A stretch of DNA of 64,000 nt from Telopea speciosissima (lineage: Eukaryota; Streptophyta; Magnoliopsida; Proteales; Proteaceae): assembly GCF_018873765.1 (NCBI RefSeq), contig NC_057920.1, positions 11,669,307-11,733,306 on the forward strand. Reading direction: 5' to 3'. Positions within the stretch are counted from its first letter, which is position 1, and every line of letters starts with the position of its first letter. Of the stretch, positions 1 through 11,315 are shown one piece after another. Position numbers and translations under genes: made by a program. The notes beneath the pieces are model-generated. The model saw nothing but the letters and a program-made list of their open reading frames with translations, made no database searches and was not told the origin of the DNA.

Positions 1-590
1 AGAACATCGCCCCTAAAATTATATTCCTAAAATATACAAAAACTCAAAATTCAATCTTTATTTTTTTGCATAATTACGATATAACCCTTATACATTATAA
101 TATTAACTAAAATTAAATATGCATCTTAAATTGCTGTTGGATTCCAACCGGTTTCTTATTAATCTTTCGGTTCTCGAACCATTGGAAAACCGTCCAGTTC
201 TATTAAATGGGATGGATCGGTTCTAGGTTTTAGCGGCTCAATTCGATTCATGATTTGCCAATGTAATCTGTGGGTTATGGTTATACTGGGGATGGGGAAG
301 TTCATCAAACTCAACCCAGACCGGATTTTTTTGGCCCAATTGATTTTTGGTTCGGACGATTCTTTGATTGCAATCTACGTGTCAAAGAATGCAGTGGCTT
401 CAACCTTAAAGTTGCGCCACGTAGCCTAAAGAGTTTCCACGTCTCCTGTTCTTTGCCGTGTCCGCGAAACAGAGAGAGCTCCAGCACCGCCAACTCTTCA
501 AGAAGGAAGAAACCATCTTAAGATTAGATAATTCATTATTTCCCTTCTCTGCTTAAAGCATCGCTCTCTCTCTCTCTTGCTGTTACAATC
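1..590. other. 5' flank of the reticulon-like gene
   Basis: No convincing gene. About 130-330 is rich in short GGTTC/GAACC words like those of the hAT-type repeats further on, so it is probably an old transposon remnant. A CT microsatellite lies at about 560-580, just before the ATG at 591, as is common in plant 5' leaders. The open frames here match no family I know. Confidence 0.4.
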
Positions 591-1697
591 ATGGCTTCTG
601 TTGAAACTGAGATAACCACATCTCCAGAGAACTCTGATCACGATACTGTTTCCAGTGCTTCTTCAAACCCATCTCGGCATTCTCCAAGTAAGTTTTGTTG
701 GGTATATTCTATAATTCAAATATATGTTCAAGTCTATTTGAATAAAGAATCGGGCTGTGATAAGCTTCACTTGATAAATCAAACTTGATATGAATTAATT
801 TGACCGAATGATTCTTGGGGGTGTTCTTGGTTGGTTTCAGATTTAATGAAAGATATATATCTATGGAAGAATAAGAAACGGAGTGCATCAATCGTTGCTA
901 TTGCAACAGCTATATGGGTAATGCTGAAAGTCTGTGGATTCAACTTCCTTACAGTTGTTTGTTGGGTCACAATGATCATTGTCACTTCCGTATTCCTTTG
1001 GGGAAAGCTGGCCAGACTCTTCCACATGTAATAAAATCAAAGAATTTAGTGTTCCAATTTCTATCCTTTTCTGTTCGTTTCTTCTTTTTAACTACTACTC
1101 TTTCTTGTCCTTTTTGGTCTCAGAGACATGCCGGAGATTTCTTTTTATGGGAAATTTCAGGGGAATTTGCAATGGTTTCACAGAACGCGTTCCTGATGGC
1201 GGCCGAAGGAGGGATAGTGTGGATGTTTAAGGTGGGTGTAGAGGATAAATGGTTCATCTTTGTTGGAATAATTGCAGGCTTGTGATTGCTCTCCATGGCT
1301 GCTGGATTTTTGAGTTTCTTTTCTTTCTCATATATATATATATATATAGAGGTAATAACTAAAAATGCTAACTTTTGAGATTTTTTTCTTTTCCCCAATT
1401 TTTTGAAACTGGATTAGGGTTTCCTAAATCTTGTGAAATGTTTTACGCATTGAAGGTGTATTGATTGTCATGAGTGTTCCGTTCCTTCTTTTCACGTACG
1501 AGGATAATATAAACGGATTCAGGGATCGTATGGAGTGCGAGGCACAGGGAAGAAGATGGTATAGAACTGTGGGTGATAGGTTCCGTAGAGAGACGAAGTC
1601 TGAGCACAAGATTACTGAAGATGAAGCGAAGAACAAGGTTGCTGAAGATGAAGCGACGAGCAAAGTTGCTGAAGATAAAGCGAAGAAGGTCGACTAG
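591..1697 (+). pseudogene. Reticulon-like gene (RTNLB22/23 type), probably inactivated
   Basis: Reticulons are hairpin membrane proteins that shape tubular ER. Exon 1 (591-687) and exon 2 (841-1027) splice in phase. Exon 2 encodes the typical start of the domain: DIYLWKNKKRSA, then TAIWVML and a long hydrophobic hairpin ending FLWGKLARLF. Exon 3 begins near 1126 (AG at 1124-1125) and reads WEISGEFAMV through to GIIAGL. It then meets TGA at 1283-1285, exactly where reticulons have a conserved Trp; the same frame continues LLSMAAGFLSFF beyond it. The last exon (about 1456-1697) has the VPFLLFTYEDNI motif and a tail of three imperfect EDEAKNKVA-like repeats. The phase between exons 3 and 4 does not fit, possibly because of the TA microsatellite at 1330-1349. 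The family call is firm. Loss of function is inferred from one stop and one phase break. Confidence 0.7.
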
Positions 1698-2989
1698 TTT
1701 TTTTTCTGTGAGGAGAAAGGCGGTCAAGGCTTGTTTGATCCTTTATAAGTCTTTATTTTATCAATGTTATTTAAACAGTTGGGAAAGAGAACGCCACCTG
1801 GTCGCCGCCCTGCCCCTGACACAAGGGCACGTGAAATGACCGTTGTATAACGTAGAACCCCGGAAATGAACATCACCTGGTCGTGGTCCCTATACGTGTC
1901 AGATGCAACCGGGTGGTGTTCTTTCTCCTTTTTTACAATTTTATGAATTCATCCTTCATTCCAAAGGCCGATGTGTCTATCATACTCTCATTTTCTTTGT
2001 CTTCTCTATTAGTGGGTGTCAATTGGTTCTGTTTCTTAACGGTTTCGACTCTAAAAACTCAGGATCAGATCCGGACCAATAAGCTAACTAGTTTCAAACC
2101 TGAGATCTAGCACCATTAACGAATGGATGCGCCAGTTATGGTTCCTAATAAGTTTCAAGGAGTTCATTTAAAAAATAAGTCCCTAATATATACTATATAT
2201 ATTCAATAATGTTATAATAAGACTAATTTGAATCACATGAGATATGCAACTCTCAATCAAAATTTTTCTCAAATCACAAAACTAGTCCATAGTACCTCTT
2301 GTTTTGTATTTAATTAAGTGGGGAACACATCCATCCTCATAAATTAAGATTATTTGAAGGAATGTTATCAAGTTAGCATTTCCAAATAGACTATTAAATT
2401 AACAGTCAAATCTTTAATAAAATAGTGTATGGGACAAGACGTACCAATCAAAATTGAAAGACTAAAAAATAAAGGGCTTGATCTTGGCTATTATAACCTT
2501 AAATCTTAAGAATTATATAATATATAGGGTTAGGCTGTGGATTTGTACCGGTTTTGGTTTCAACAGTTCCTAGTTGGTCTATCGGTTCTAGAATCGTTGG
2601 GAGACCAATAATTTAATCAGTAGATTTAGAACCGGATCAATAGGGTCAATTCCGGTTTCTAGCAGGACGATTTCGGTTCAGTCCAAAATTGACACCCTTA
2701 TCTGGAACATGTTATTTTCTATAGAATGCTAGAAATCATTGTCTAATATTCAAGTGTAATCTAAACATCACAAGCATTTTGAATAACATTAGGGCAAGGG
2801 TTGGGCACTCTGCCAGCTCCTGGTAAGCTAGGGGTCTTACCAGTGGTTGTGCCCAAAGAGGAGGGCGAGATGAGGAGGGAAGGGGGTTCATTTCCATAGG
2901 GGTGTGGAGAGAGATATAAAAAGGCTAGGCACAACGTCGACGTGTCCAACCTTTACCCATAACATTATTAGATGGGTAGTCGATCTAGG
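1698..2989. other. Intergenic, degenerate hAT-like repeats
   Basis: No gene seen. Near 2012 a GGGTGTCAATT end points right, and near 2690 its inverted partner (AATTGACACCC) points left. Between them lie AT-rich DNA and GGTTC/GAACC-rich stretches. This is the usual look of an old non-autonomous hAT-like element of about 0.7 kb, but I could not find a clean 8-bp target duplication. Confidence 0.4.
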
Positions 2990-3668
2990 TAGGGTTGCAA
3001 GTCTAACCCTGTCGATGTGAACGGGTTAGGGCCAGAAATTCCTGGCCCTGAGTCAGGGTCGGGCCGGGTCAGGGTTGAGACCTCGGGCTCAGCTTGACCC
3101 TGATTTTGGCCCTGATTTTGACCCCAATTTTGGCCCTGATAGTGTACTTTATTTGTTTATTGTGTTAGTATTCTAGTATGTGTTCTATGGTTCACTGAAG
3201 CATCATTTTCTGGGTTGTACTCCATGATGAAAATTCTTTATTTATCAAAAATATAAAAGTTATGATAAATATGATGAAGGAATATAATTATTTAAATGGG
3301 GCTTAACCATTCTCCTAAGGAAAAAGAAACATAATAAATTTTTTTTTTGGTAATAAGAAACATAATAAAATAACCGCATTAATGTGAATCCATCTCTTTA
3401 TTGTGTTTCTATATAAACATTCAGCTATTTTAATTTGCCTATTGCAGTAGGGTTAGGTCCACGATCAGGGCCAATAGGTCAAGCCCAACCCAATCAGGGC
3501 AGGCTTGGCTGTGCTTGACCCGTCAGTGTCAGGGTCAAGGTTTTTAGGCCTTAAGTCAAGTCAAGGCGAGCTCGGGCCAGCTAAGGGGACTCAGGGTTAG
3601 GCTAGGGCTTTAAAAAGCCTGACCCAACCCGTAAAGCCCTAGCCTAATCCGACCTTATTGCAGCCCTA
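2990..3668. mobile_element. hAT-type non-autonomous element with 8-bp TSD
   Basis: The ends are inverted: TAGGGTTGCAA at the left and TTGCAGCCCTA at the right, one mismatch apart. The direct flanks are GATCTAGG (2982-2989) and CATCTAGG (3669-3676), 7 of 8 matching. Eight-bp duplications and TAGGG(C/T)TGCAA ends are hallmarks of the hAT superfamily. Both subterminal regions are rich in CAGGG/CCCTG words, including a short GACCCTGATTTTGG-type tandem at about 3100-3140. There is no transposase, so it would depend on an autonomous partner. Confidence 0.75.
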
Positions 3669-6270
3669 CATCTAGGAATGTTTCAGTTTTTTTTTTTTTC
3701 TTTTTTATAGAAAATAACTTTAGAAAATAAAAAAGTTTTTAACATATCTCTTGATAGCTTCTTGAGAGCCTATTAACTCTTGCCTTCACTGCCCACTTAC
3801 GGGCAATAGACACCCATCCTTAGTTTTCTTAACAAAACATACAGTACTAAAGCCTTTCTCAATGAATGTTGAATTATCTTCCCAATCAAATAGGATGACA
3901 CTTACCGAGTATAAATAATGAATTGCTCTTATTGAGGTCAAGCAATACTATAATTTGTGATTGTAGTTATTCCACTGATCCTAGTGAAGCAAGATGAGCT
4001 TCAATTACAGCATTTGATAATAAAAAAATTTTGTAGCTGGAACTTTGGATTTTGGATATACAGGGAGCGCATAGGAGACAGAAGCAAGGGGAATTCTCAA
4101 AGGACTTCAAAAAAACAAGACAAAAACAAGACAATTAAGAGTCACAATCGTCACCATTTGGATTGATTGTCAAAGCCTAACTTACTGAGTTAAGAGTATG
4201 AGGAAATGGCCTTGGGAAATTCTTACTTATCTGTTGGATGTTCATAATGTAATTAAGAACTTTAATGTTGTGGATGTTTTAAAACAGGAACGAATGGCTG
4301 TTCATGTAGCCCATAAGTTAGCTTTAAGGGCAAGGCTAGGAAAAGTAAGTATAACACTAGGGTTTCGTTTATATAATGGACATTACAAAGGATATGGTTT
4401 TATAAAAGAAGTTTTTGAGGGTTTGGGGTTTATTACAAACATTTTTGCGTTGTTCCCGGCCTCGCTGGTGATTTTGTGTTGCACGTCATTCAGATTGCAA
4501 TGGAAGTCACCAGCGGTTAGTTTTTTTGCGTCTTCTCTATCTAATAGAGACCTTTTGAGCAAGGAGTACCTATCCTCTATAAATAGAAGACGCTTTAGAC
4601 ACTTTAGAAATGAATTCTAAATGTTTTATTTTCTCTCTTGTACTTTTCTTTTTGTTTTGCCTCAAGTTTTACTGTTTTAAGAAGTATTCTAAGTTTTATT
4701 TGTTGTGTTTTGAGTACCTCAAGTTTTACTGTTTTAAGAAGTATTTTAAGTTCTATTTGCTTTGTTGATTTTGTTTTAAGTATTATGAATTCTATTTCTC
4801 TTGTTGATTGGACTCTATCCAAAGTGTGTCCTGACGTCGTATTATCCAGATTATACTGTAATGAGCGTCTACGGACTTAAGGATAGTGACCAGTGGCATG
4901 ATTCAGTTCCACTGTTTGCTTCTAACTACAAGTTTTTGTTGCAATAGATGACTTTGTGATTGTTTGTGAAGCATTATTACACCGTAATAAATCCAAGTAG
5001 ATAGTCATTGTAGTCTAAGATTAGTTAGTCTCTCATATTATCATTGTTCTATTTACAACAATGTACCATCTATGGCATCAAACATGGACAATCGACTTTG
5101 GAGATGGAAGTGATTCGAAAATCATAAAATGAAACTTAATCTCTGGCCTCAATCAAGAACCTTGAAAGGTGGCAGTGAGACAACTTGATTAAGAACCAGT
5201 TTAGGCTCTCCAAAACCTGTGCATGTATCAAGTTCTTCTGTGTTAGAAATTCGTCTTTGCTTGAGAGAGAATAAGACGATAAAACATCTACGCCCTTGAC
5301 CAACAGCGTCGAGGAAAGCCTGTCACTCATCAGTCATCACTCTAATAAAGCCTCACTTGCTCTAGTTAGCAGTTTCAATCCGATCTATAAAATCTAACAG
5401 AGACATCTGAATTATTTTCGGACCATCGATCAACTAAATTCAGTTAAATTCATCTGATTACATACAAACATGGAACTCCCAGTCTTCCTGCAAATTCTCT
5501 CGAGCTACTAACACCAACATAGAGCACAAAGGTAGGAAGGAAGGCACATGTGGTTGGTGTATTGATGAAGTCAGAGGAATGAACAGTGAACATCAGTCTT
5601 TCCTAAAATTTTGTTGCTTTCTTATCATAATAGACGTATAGAACAGGCGAACAGCTTAATCAGTGGAGTTTCAAGCAGATTACATTGAAGGGTATGGCTT
5701 CGCCTCTTTGATTTCTTTGGTTTGGACTACTCTGCGTTTTCTCCAGAGTGTCAACAACCTGCCGGTGGTACGGCTCGCAGCTGTTGAGCCGCTTCTGACA
5801 GAGATGTGCCACTAACTGGGTTCAGGGCACAACCATCATCCGAACCGTCTGCTACCATGTCCATGGGGGCCTTTGGTTTAGGATTGAGAGATTATCAGAA
5901 ATTAAAATAAGGTTTGCTCAAATTGATACCCTTAGAAATTTTTTTAGGTGAATGAACAGCGAAAGAACAACAACATCGAGACCAATAAAGGCAAACTTAA
6001 AGGGGGAATCAGGACAAAAGATCAAAACAGATAATCAAAGATAATACATCAAAAGCCAGGGAAAGGGAAAAACAACCATAAATGATGATACAACAACAAT
6101 ATAAACCTTAGAAACATTTAAACATGTTGGGTTATAAAGTATCCAAGTAGCAAACTAAAACCAGAGAACTAAAACGACTAAAGTGGTACTACAGCACCCC
6201 CTTTCATTTCACTTTCTTACAAGGAATATTCACATGCATTAATCACTACCAGTAATGAGACTAATCGTCC
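3669..6270. repeat. Intergenic with LTR-like remnant (about 4.1-5.06 kb)
   Basis: A TATA-like CTATAAATAG lies at about 4573. The stretch 4860-5062, ending ATTTACAACA, resembles the 3' half of the solo LTR at 24203-25056 (GTGAC(T/C).GTGGCA.GA(T/C)TCAG, then GAAGCATTA). I could not find its left end or TSD, so a truncated LTR is inferred. The 140-codon open frame at 4198-4620 runs through this remnant and matches nothing I know. On the minus strand, about 5758-5870 stays open for some 40 codons and could be a relic exon. The rest shows nothing. Confidence 0.35.
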
Positions 6271-9200
6271 TTACTCTGCAAGCCAGTCCAGATTAAAGCA
6301 TTCCTTTGCTACCTGAACCCGAACATCTGGCATATCTTTCATCTCTTTCCATAACCAAGCAAACTCTTCATCGCAGATTACACGATACAGAGACCGCAAT
6401 GATACCAGAGACTTAGGCAGTGTCCTAATCTGCAAGCATTCCCTCATGTCAATCTTCTCCAACCGAGTCAACCTTCCAATGCCATCAGGGAGGCCTCTTA
6501 GGTTCACACACTGGGAGATGTCAAGATACATTAACCTTTCTAGCTCACAGACACCTGCAGGAAGCTTCTTCAGGGCTGGGCATGCATAAAGCCTCAGAAC
6601 TTGTAGGGAATTCAGCATCCCCAGCTCTTCAGGCAACTCCAGCAGTCCATGGCAGTTAGTGATACTCAGACTTTTCAACGAACGAACTTTGCAAATGCTT
6701 GAAGGCAACTCGGTTAGATCGACACAATGGTCCATTGTGAGCTCAGAGAGCTGAGGGAACACATGGGAAAGGTCCGTTGCAGATCCATTGAACCCATCAT
6801 TAACCTTGCAGAGGATCACAGAGACTTTACGCAAGTTGTGAAGTGGAAAGTTTGTCTTGAGTAGAGGAGGAACAGTAATTTTTTCCAACCAGAGGCTCCT
6901 CAAGTTCTCCATAGAGATAAACACCGATAAGTTGTTCAGGATTGTGTTCATTGTACCATAGTTCATCAAGATCAGAGCCCTGAGTTTTGGCATCCTCTCT
7001 ATGAATGGAGGTAAGAAGTACTCATTTGAGGAGAAGTTCAGAATGAGGACTTCTGCCTTAGGGAAGTCCATGTAGAACCAATCTGATTTCCTCATCTCGC
7101 CTGTATTGTGGAAACAAGTTCAAGCATTTATTGAGGGGATTTAGAAATAGATAACTAGATTTCAATGTGAAAATAATTCTGGTAATAATCGTAATACTTT
7201 CTCCTTATCATATCTCTTTTTCTTTGCTTAGTTATCCTAATAAAAGTTGGGTTTCATTGCAAAGTGAAATGCAGCAAAGGAGATGGCAAATACCTGTATG
7301 AACCGAAACAAGTTGAGCATCAAATGGTTGGTCCATATTCCTCTCCCATTCCTTTGGGATTTTGTCCTCTCTTCTTGGCATGAGTAACCGCCTTCGTCTA
7401 TTTAAGCTCCCACAATTGCTGAAGTGAAGGGCCAAGTCTCTCAATACATCATGCTGGGTAACAGAGATCTCATGGTAATTGCTACAAATATCTCCAGCTC
7501 TGTTACCAAGTAACAAACAACACAAGCAACGAACAGGATTGTCACAAAACCAATTCAAAAGGAAGGTGGATGTGAACTGTCAATCTGCAACTATTATCCA
7601 TACTCGTAAAAAAAAAAAAAAAAAAAGGCATCATTTCTCAATTAGATTTACCATGAACACAGATTTACATACCTTGCATCTTTTACTAAAGTGAGAAGAT
7701 TTTTATTTGAAAGCTCAATGACTATAGCAAAGGCTTCTTCTTCATCAAGATCATGAATCTCAACCCACATATTTATGAGCACATCAAGAGGAATTTTCTT
7801 ATCCTCCGGGAAGGAACCCAAGTCTAGGAAGCATTCCTTGACCTTTGGTGATAAGTGCTCAACTGTAATTGCCATCCGGTTAAGCAAATTAATCTCATGA
7901 GACTCGCATATGGGTTCACCTCGTGATAGCCTGTTCTTGGCACTTGTCCAAAGCAGTTGAGGCTGGTCTCTTAATGAAGCTCCTATAACTTTTAGAGCCA
8001 ATGGAAGCCTTCCACACTCCTCCACAATCTGTTAAATTCAATATAACATATAAGCATTGAAGAACATATTTTCTAGATGATAGATGATGAATTCCACACT
8101 TCCCCTTAACTTTCAAAACAGAAAGAGAAAGGAAGAAGTGATTGATGCATTTCAACGATTACCTGCTCTACCAGTTTCTTGTCTGCAGTATAAGGAATGG
8201 TTTTCTGCCTGAAAGCAGAGTAACAGAATAGGGACATGGCTTCATCTTCTCTGAGCAATTCCAGTTCGTAAGTGCTGTCAACCACTGTAGGGTACTTGAA
8301 TCTTGAAACCACGATGGTTTTGCACCCGGGTATTTTAAAAATTAGTTGATCGAGTACAGAGAGTGACCACACATCATCCAAAACAATCAAGGTTCTTCCA
8401 CTGAAGCTCGAGTTGAATTGAAACTCCCACTGTGGGATCGGGACATTGGAGCCAAAGATTTGATTACCCGTGATCTGTTTCCACAGCTTTAGCTTCAACT
8501 GCTCTACATTTGGAGATTGGGAGACTGTTTCGAAAAATACCCTGTCCTTGAAGTAACCTGGAGAAGACGATCAGCAGAATTTAAGCTCCTCATACAAAAT
8601 TTCGCAGTTCTAGATATGTAATACAAATCTCCAGAACGAGTAAACTCAGTAAAAACACAGTTCAAATTCTAAAATGAAAATAAGAACAAAGCTAATTAAA
8701 CAGAATCAAAATCCAAAAAGCAAGCGCTAAAAAGAACTTCGAAAAAAAATAACTTACTTCGAACTTGGTTGTCTCTGAAAATTTCTCTGGCTAAAGTGGT
8801 CTTACCGCTCCCGCCAATTCCACAAATCCCAACGACCCTCAATTCCTCTCTACCGATAATCATCTCCTTCACCTTCTTCTTCCCCAAAGCCATTCCAATC
8901 CCCAAGTCTACACCAGGTAACCCAAATATCTCCTCCTCCTTACCAACCCACTGCACCTCTTCCTTCAACCACCTGTCGTCAATCGTTCCCAACCTGAGAT
9001 TCTCAATCCGCTTCTCGAGACGATAAAACCGCTCAGTCGATTCGAACCTAATATGTTGCACATCAGCCAATATATGGGCCTGCATTGGTCCATTCAGAAA
9101 CCTAGACACGTTCTTCTCGAGCTTCTCCATCTTCCTCGCCAGTTGCAGGTTCTTATACACGTGCCATCGACTAGACGCTAAGACTTTGGTTGTGAGCTCC

Positions 9201-9427
9201 AAGCCCTGACGAAGAACCATAGAGAATTGGTCGAGTTGAACCTGACGTAACTGGGGCAATTCAACTCCGGAATACTTGATCTCTTCAATGGTGGGTAGCA
9301 ATTCTTCGATGTCCTTTTTCAGGTGTTCAGCGCTGCTCTTGCAGAAAGCACCCTTCTTACATATGGTTATCAGTTGTTTCAGAAGCTCCGTTGCGATTTC
9401 TCCGGCGAAAAAGTCCGTTACAGCCAT
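6271..9427 (-). CDS. ADR1-like: ADR1-like RPW8-type helper NLR (818 aa)
   Basis: Helper NLR of the CC-R (RPW8) class. ADR1 proteins work with EDS1-PAD4 downstream of sensor NLRs and form calcium-permeable channels at the plasma membrane. The exons by splice signals are 9427-8758, 8557-8163, 8028-7673, 7499-7294 and 7100-6271; phases match throughout. RPW8 domain at about 1-150, with acidic residues D5 and E10 in the MAVTDFFAGE start. P-loop GIGGSGKTT at 203-211, kinase-2 LIVLDDVW at 280-287, RNBS-B-like IVVSRF, CGRLPLA at 360-366, CFLDLGSFPEDKK, and QHD (MHD position) at 489-491. LRRs follow from about 545, starting SDWFYMDFPKAEVLILNFSS, the ADR1-type join. The length fits the family (about 790-820). 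All key motifs are intact. A TATA-like AATATATC lies near 9513-9520 on the minus strand. Only annotation by eye; the ADR1 rather than NRG1 assignment is secure from motif wording. Confidence 0.93.
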
Positions 9428-9732
9428 CGCCGTTGGCCGGAGGATGGAGTCAGTTAAAGCTTTAGCCTTTGGATTGGGTCACAGTCTCTCTCTGGTCTGG
9501 TGGGTGTAGTAGAGATATATTAGTTGGAGGGGAAAGGCTGCTCTCTCTCGTGGAGACGAAGAGGGTAAGATGGTAATTGCGGTCGTCAACGCCGTTCCAC
9601 TATTTTATCGTAAAAAGTCTATGCTAGTGGAGAGAACTTGGGGACTATAAAGTCTAGTGTGTGGGCCCCATTGGCCTTAGAGTGTGGATCACGTCAACTA
9701 AAAAAGAAAGGTAAAACAAAAATGTATTTCTA
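9428..9732. other. ADR1-like promoter region
   Basis: The 300 bp upstream of the ADR1-like ATG. The minus strand has a TATA-like AATATATC near 9513-9520 and CT-rich leader sequence after it. The flanking tRNA-Asp ends this interval. No other gene is seen. Confidence 0.35.
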
Positions 9733-9804
9733 CGCCGCTGCCGAGGATCGAACCCGGGTCACCCGCGTGACAGGCGGGAATACTTACCACTATACTACAA
9801 CGAC
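9733..9804 (-). tRNA. trnD-GUC: tRNA-Asp (GTC)
   Basis: Read on the minus strand this is a 72-nt cloverleaf: GTCGTTG acceptor strand, box A-like TAGTATAGTGGTAAGTA, anticodon loop CTGTCAC with GTC, and box B GGTTCGATCC. The 3' acceptor strand CAGCGGC pairs fully with the 5' strand, allowing G-U pairs. It matches the standard nuclear tRNA-Asp of plants, and no mispairs would disable it. It lies 305 bp upstream of the ADR1-like ATG, on the same strand. Confidence 0.93.
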
Positions 9805-9839
9805 TTTGATGAAAATATTATCAATTTAAAATATATTAT

Positions 9840-11315
9840 ATAATATTTTATTTTCAAAGCACCCTTGAAGAATTTCCTTTTGTATATTAGTGCTATAAAG
9901 AGAGAGAATTTGTTATCAGATACGAATCATACATGTTGGTGAAGGAGCAAAGAGTGTCATTGTAGATCCCACATTTTCAAGATGTGTGACGGCTTGGAAA
10001 TGGATCCCCACATTGTGTGTGAGGGATTTTTTCCTTCAAAATTAAAAACAATACATGAGACTCAACAACTTGATAATTCACTTTTTAATTAAATTATTGA
10101 GAGAAAAGTATGACAACTTGACAAGTAGAAATTTGCTTCACCATTCAACTACTATCTAAAAATTCTACGCAAAAGTTATCCTCCACCATGTGTGAAGAAA
10201 AAAGTAAACTTATCTAAGATCATAAATATTTTGCCCGTGTACGAAGAAGATAATACCTTCTATTATTCCTCGATACCCTTTGCATACCATCGGTTCTCCC
10301 TTGACTGTAGGTGAAGAAGAACTGCCTCCAAAATATTTTTGCCTTCGTTATATTGTCATTTTGCACCCCCCCCCATGTTCTAATACCGAGGTTTACAAGG
10401 TCATAACATGCGAGGAGGAGAGACTAGAGAGATAGAGAAAGCGGGTGCTAGCGTACCCTCCCCTCCCCTAGTGGCTCAAAAAAAATTTCTCAAAACAAAT
10501 AAGGGAATGTTCCTGTGCCTAACCACAGAATTGTTCAAAATTACCACTCAACCCCTAGTAAATTAAAAAGTTTCATTCAATTAAATGCTCCTGCACGCAC
10601 TCTTATTGCCACCAATGCTACACTACACAATTATATGGATATATCTTTTCTTTTTTCCATACAAAATAAAATATATATATATATATATCGCTTGCGAAAA
10701 AAACAAAAAACTCAACAAGAGTTTTAATTTGATGGGTCGGAGTCTAAAGGCACGTTATCCTAATCCACATCATCACAATTCACCTACTATCTCTGTATCA
10801 TTGTCAATCCATTCCATTGGTTACATTCAATATTTTTCTTCTTCCAAAAGTTTAGTAACAAAAGACAGAATCGAGTCTACCCAAACTAATCTCTCTCTCT
10901 CTCTCTCTCTCAAGTTATTGATTTGTAAATGAGAAGGAAGGTGGGGGTGGGAAGGTTCTTCGAAATTTATGGAGAATATTTGAAATTCAACACCCAAAGA
11001 CAGCAGTTTAAGATTGTATTGTTTCATAACTCATACCTAATGTATTAAATATAGGGGGGAGGGGGGGATACCTAATGTATTAAATATAGGGGGGGTGGGG
11101 GAGGGGGGAATACTTATTGGAGGGTTAACAAGGAAGGATCTACATCAAGGTCGACTCCGTTGTACCATATTTAGGGCATAGTTGAAAAACTAGGTTTTGA
11201 TTGGGGCGAATCACCCAAGTCGAGTCAAAATTTTGGAAAATCTAGTCAAGAGACATGCAGAGTAGGTCAAGGTAAAAACTGACGAGACTGGATCATAAAC
11301 CGTCCAAGTCAAATG
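9840..11315. repeat. ADR1 upstream flank, duplicated at 25.16-26.55 kb
   Basis: No gene. About 9905-10990 is a diverged copy of about 25160-26545; shared words include CACTTTTTAATTAAATTATTGA, GAGACTAGAGAGATA and GAGAAGGAAGGTGG. The 25-kb copy carries a solo LTR that this copy lacks. At 11033-11100 the stretch TACCTAATGTATTAAATATA followed by a G-rich run is tandemly doubled. CT and AT microsatellites lie at about 10890-10910 and 10670-10688. Confidence 0.6.

Noticed and set aside
270-521. 83-codon open frame upstream of the reticulon-like gene
   Set aside because: No family resemblance; the region is repeat-like and directly precedes the leader of the next gene.
4198-4620. 140-codon open frame as a gene
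   Set aside because: It matches no family I know, overlaps an LTR-like remnant with a TATA-like motif, and shows no intron or conserved motif.
5758-5870. Minus-strand coding-like fragment
   Set aside because: Open for about 40 codons with an Ala/Ser/Pro-rich end, but too short to name and no supporting splice context.
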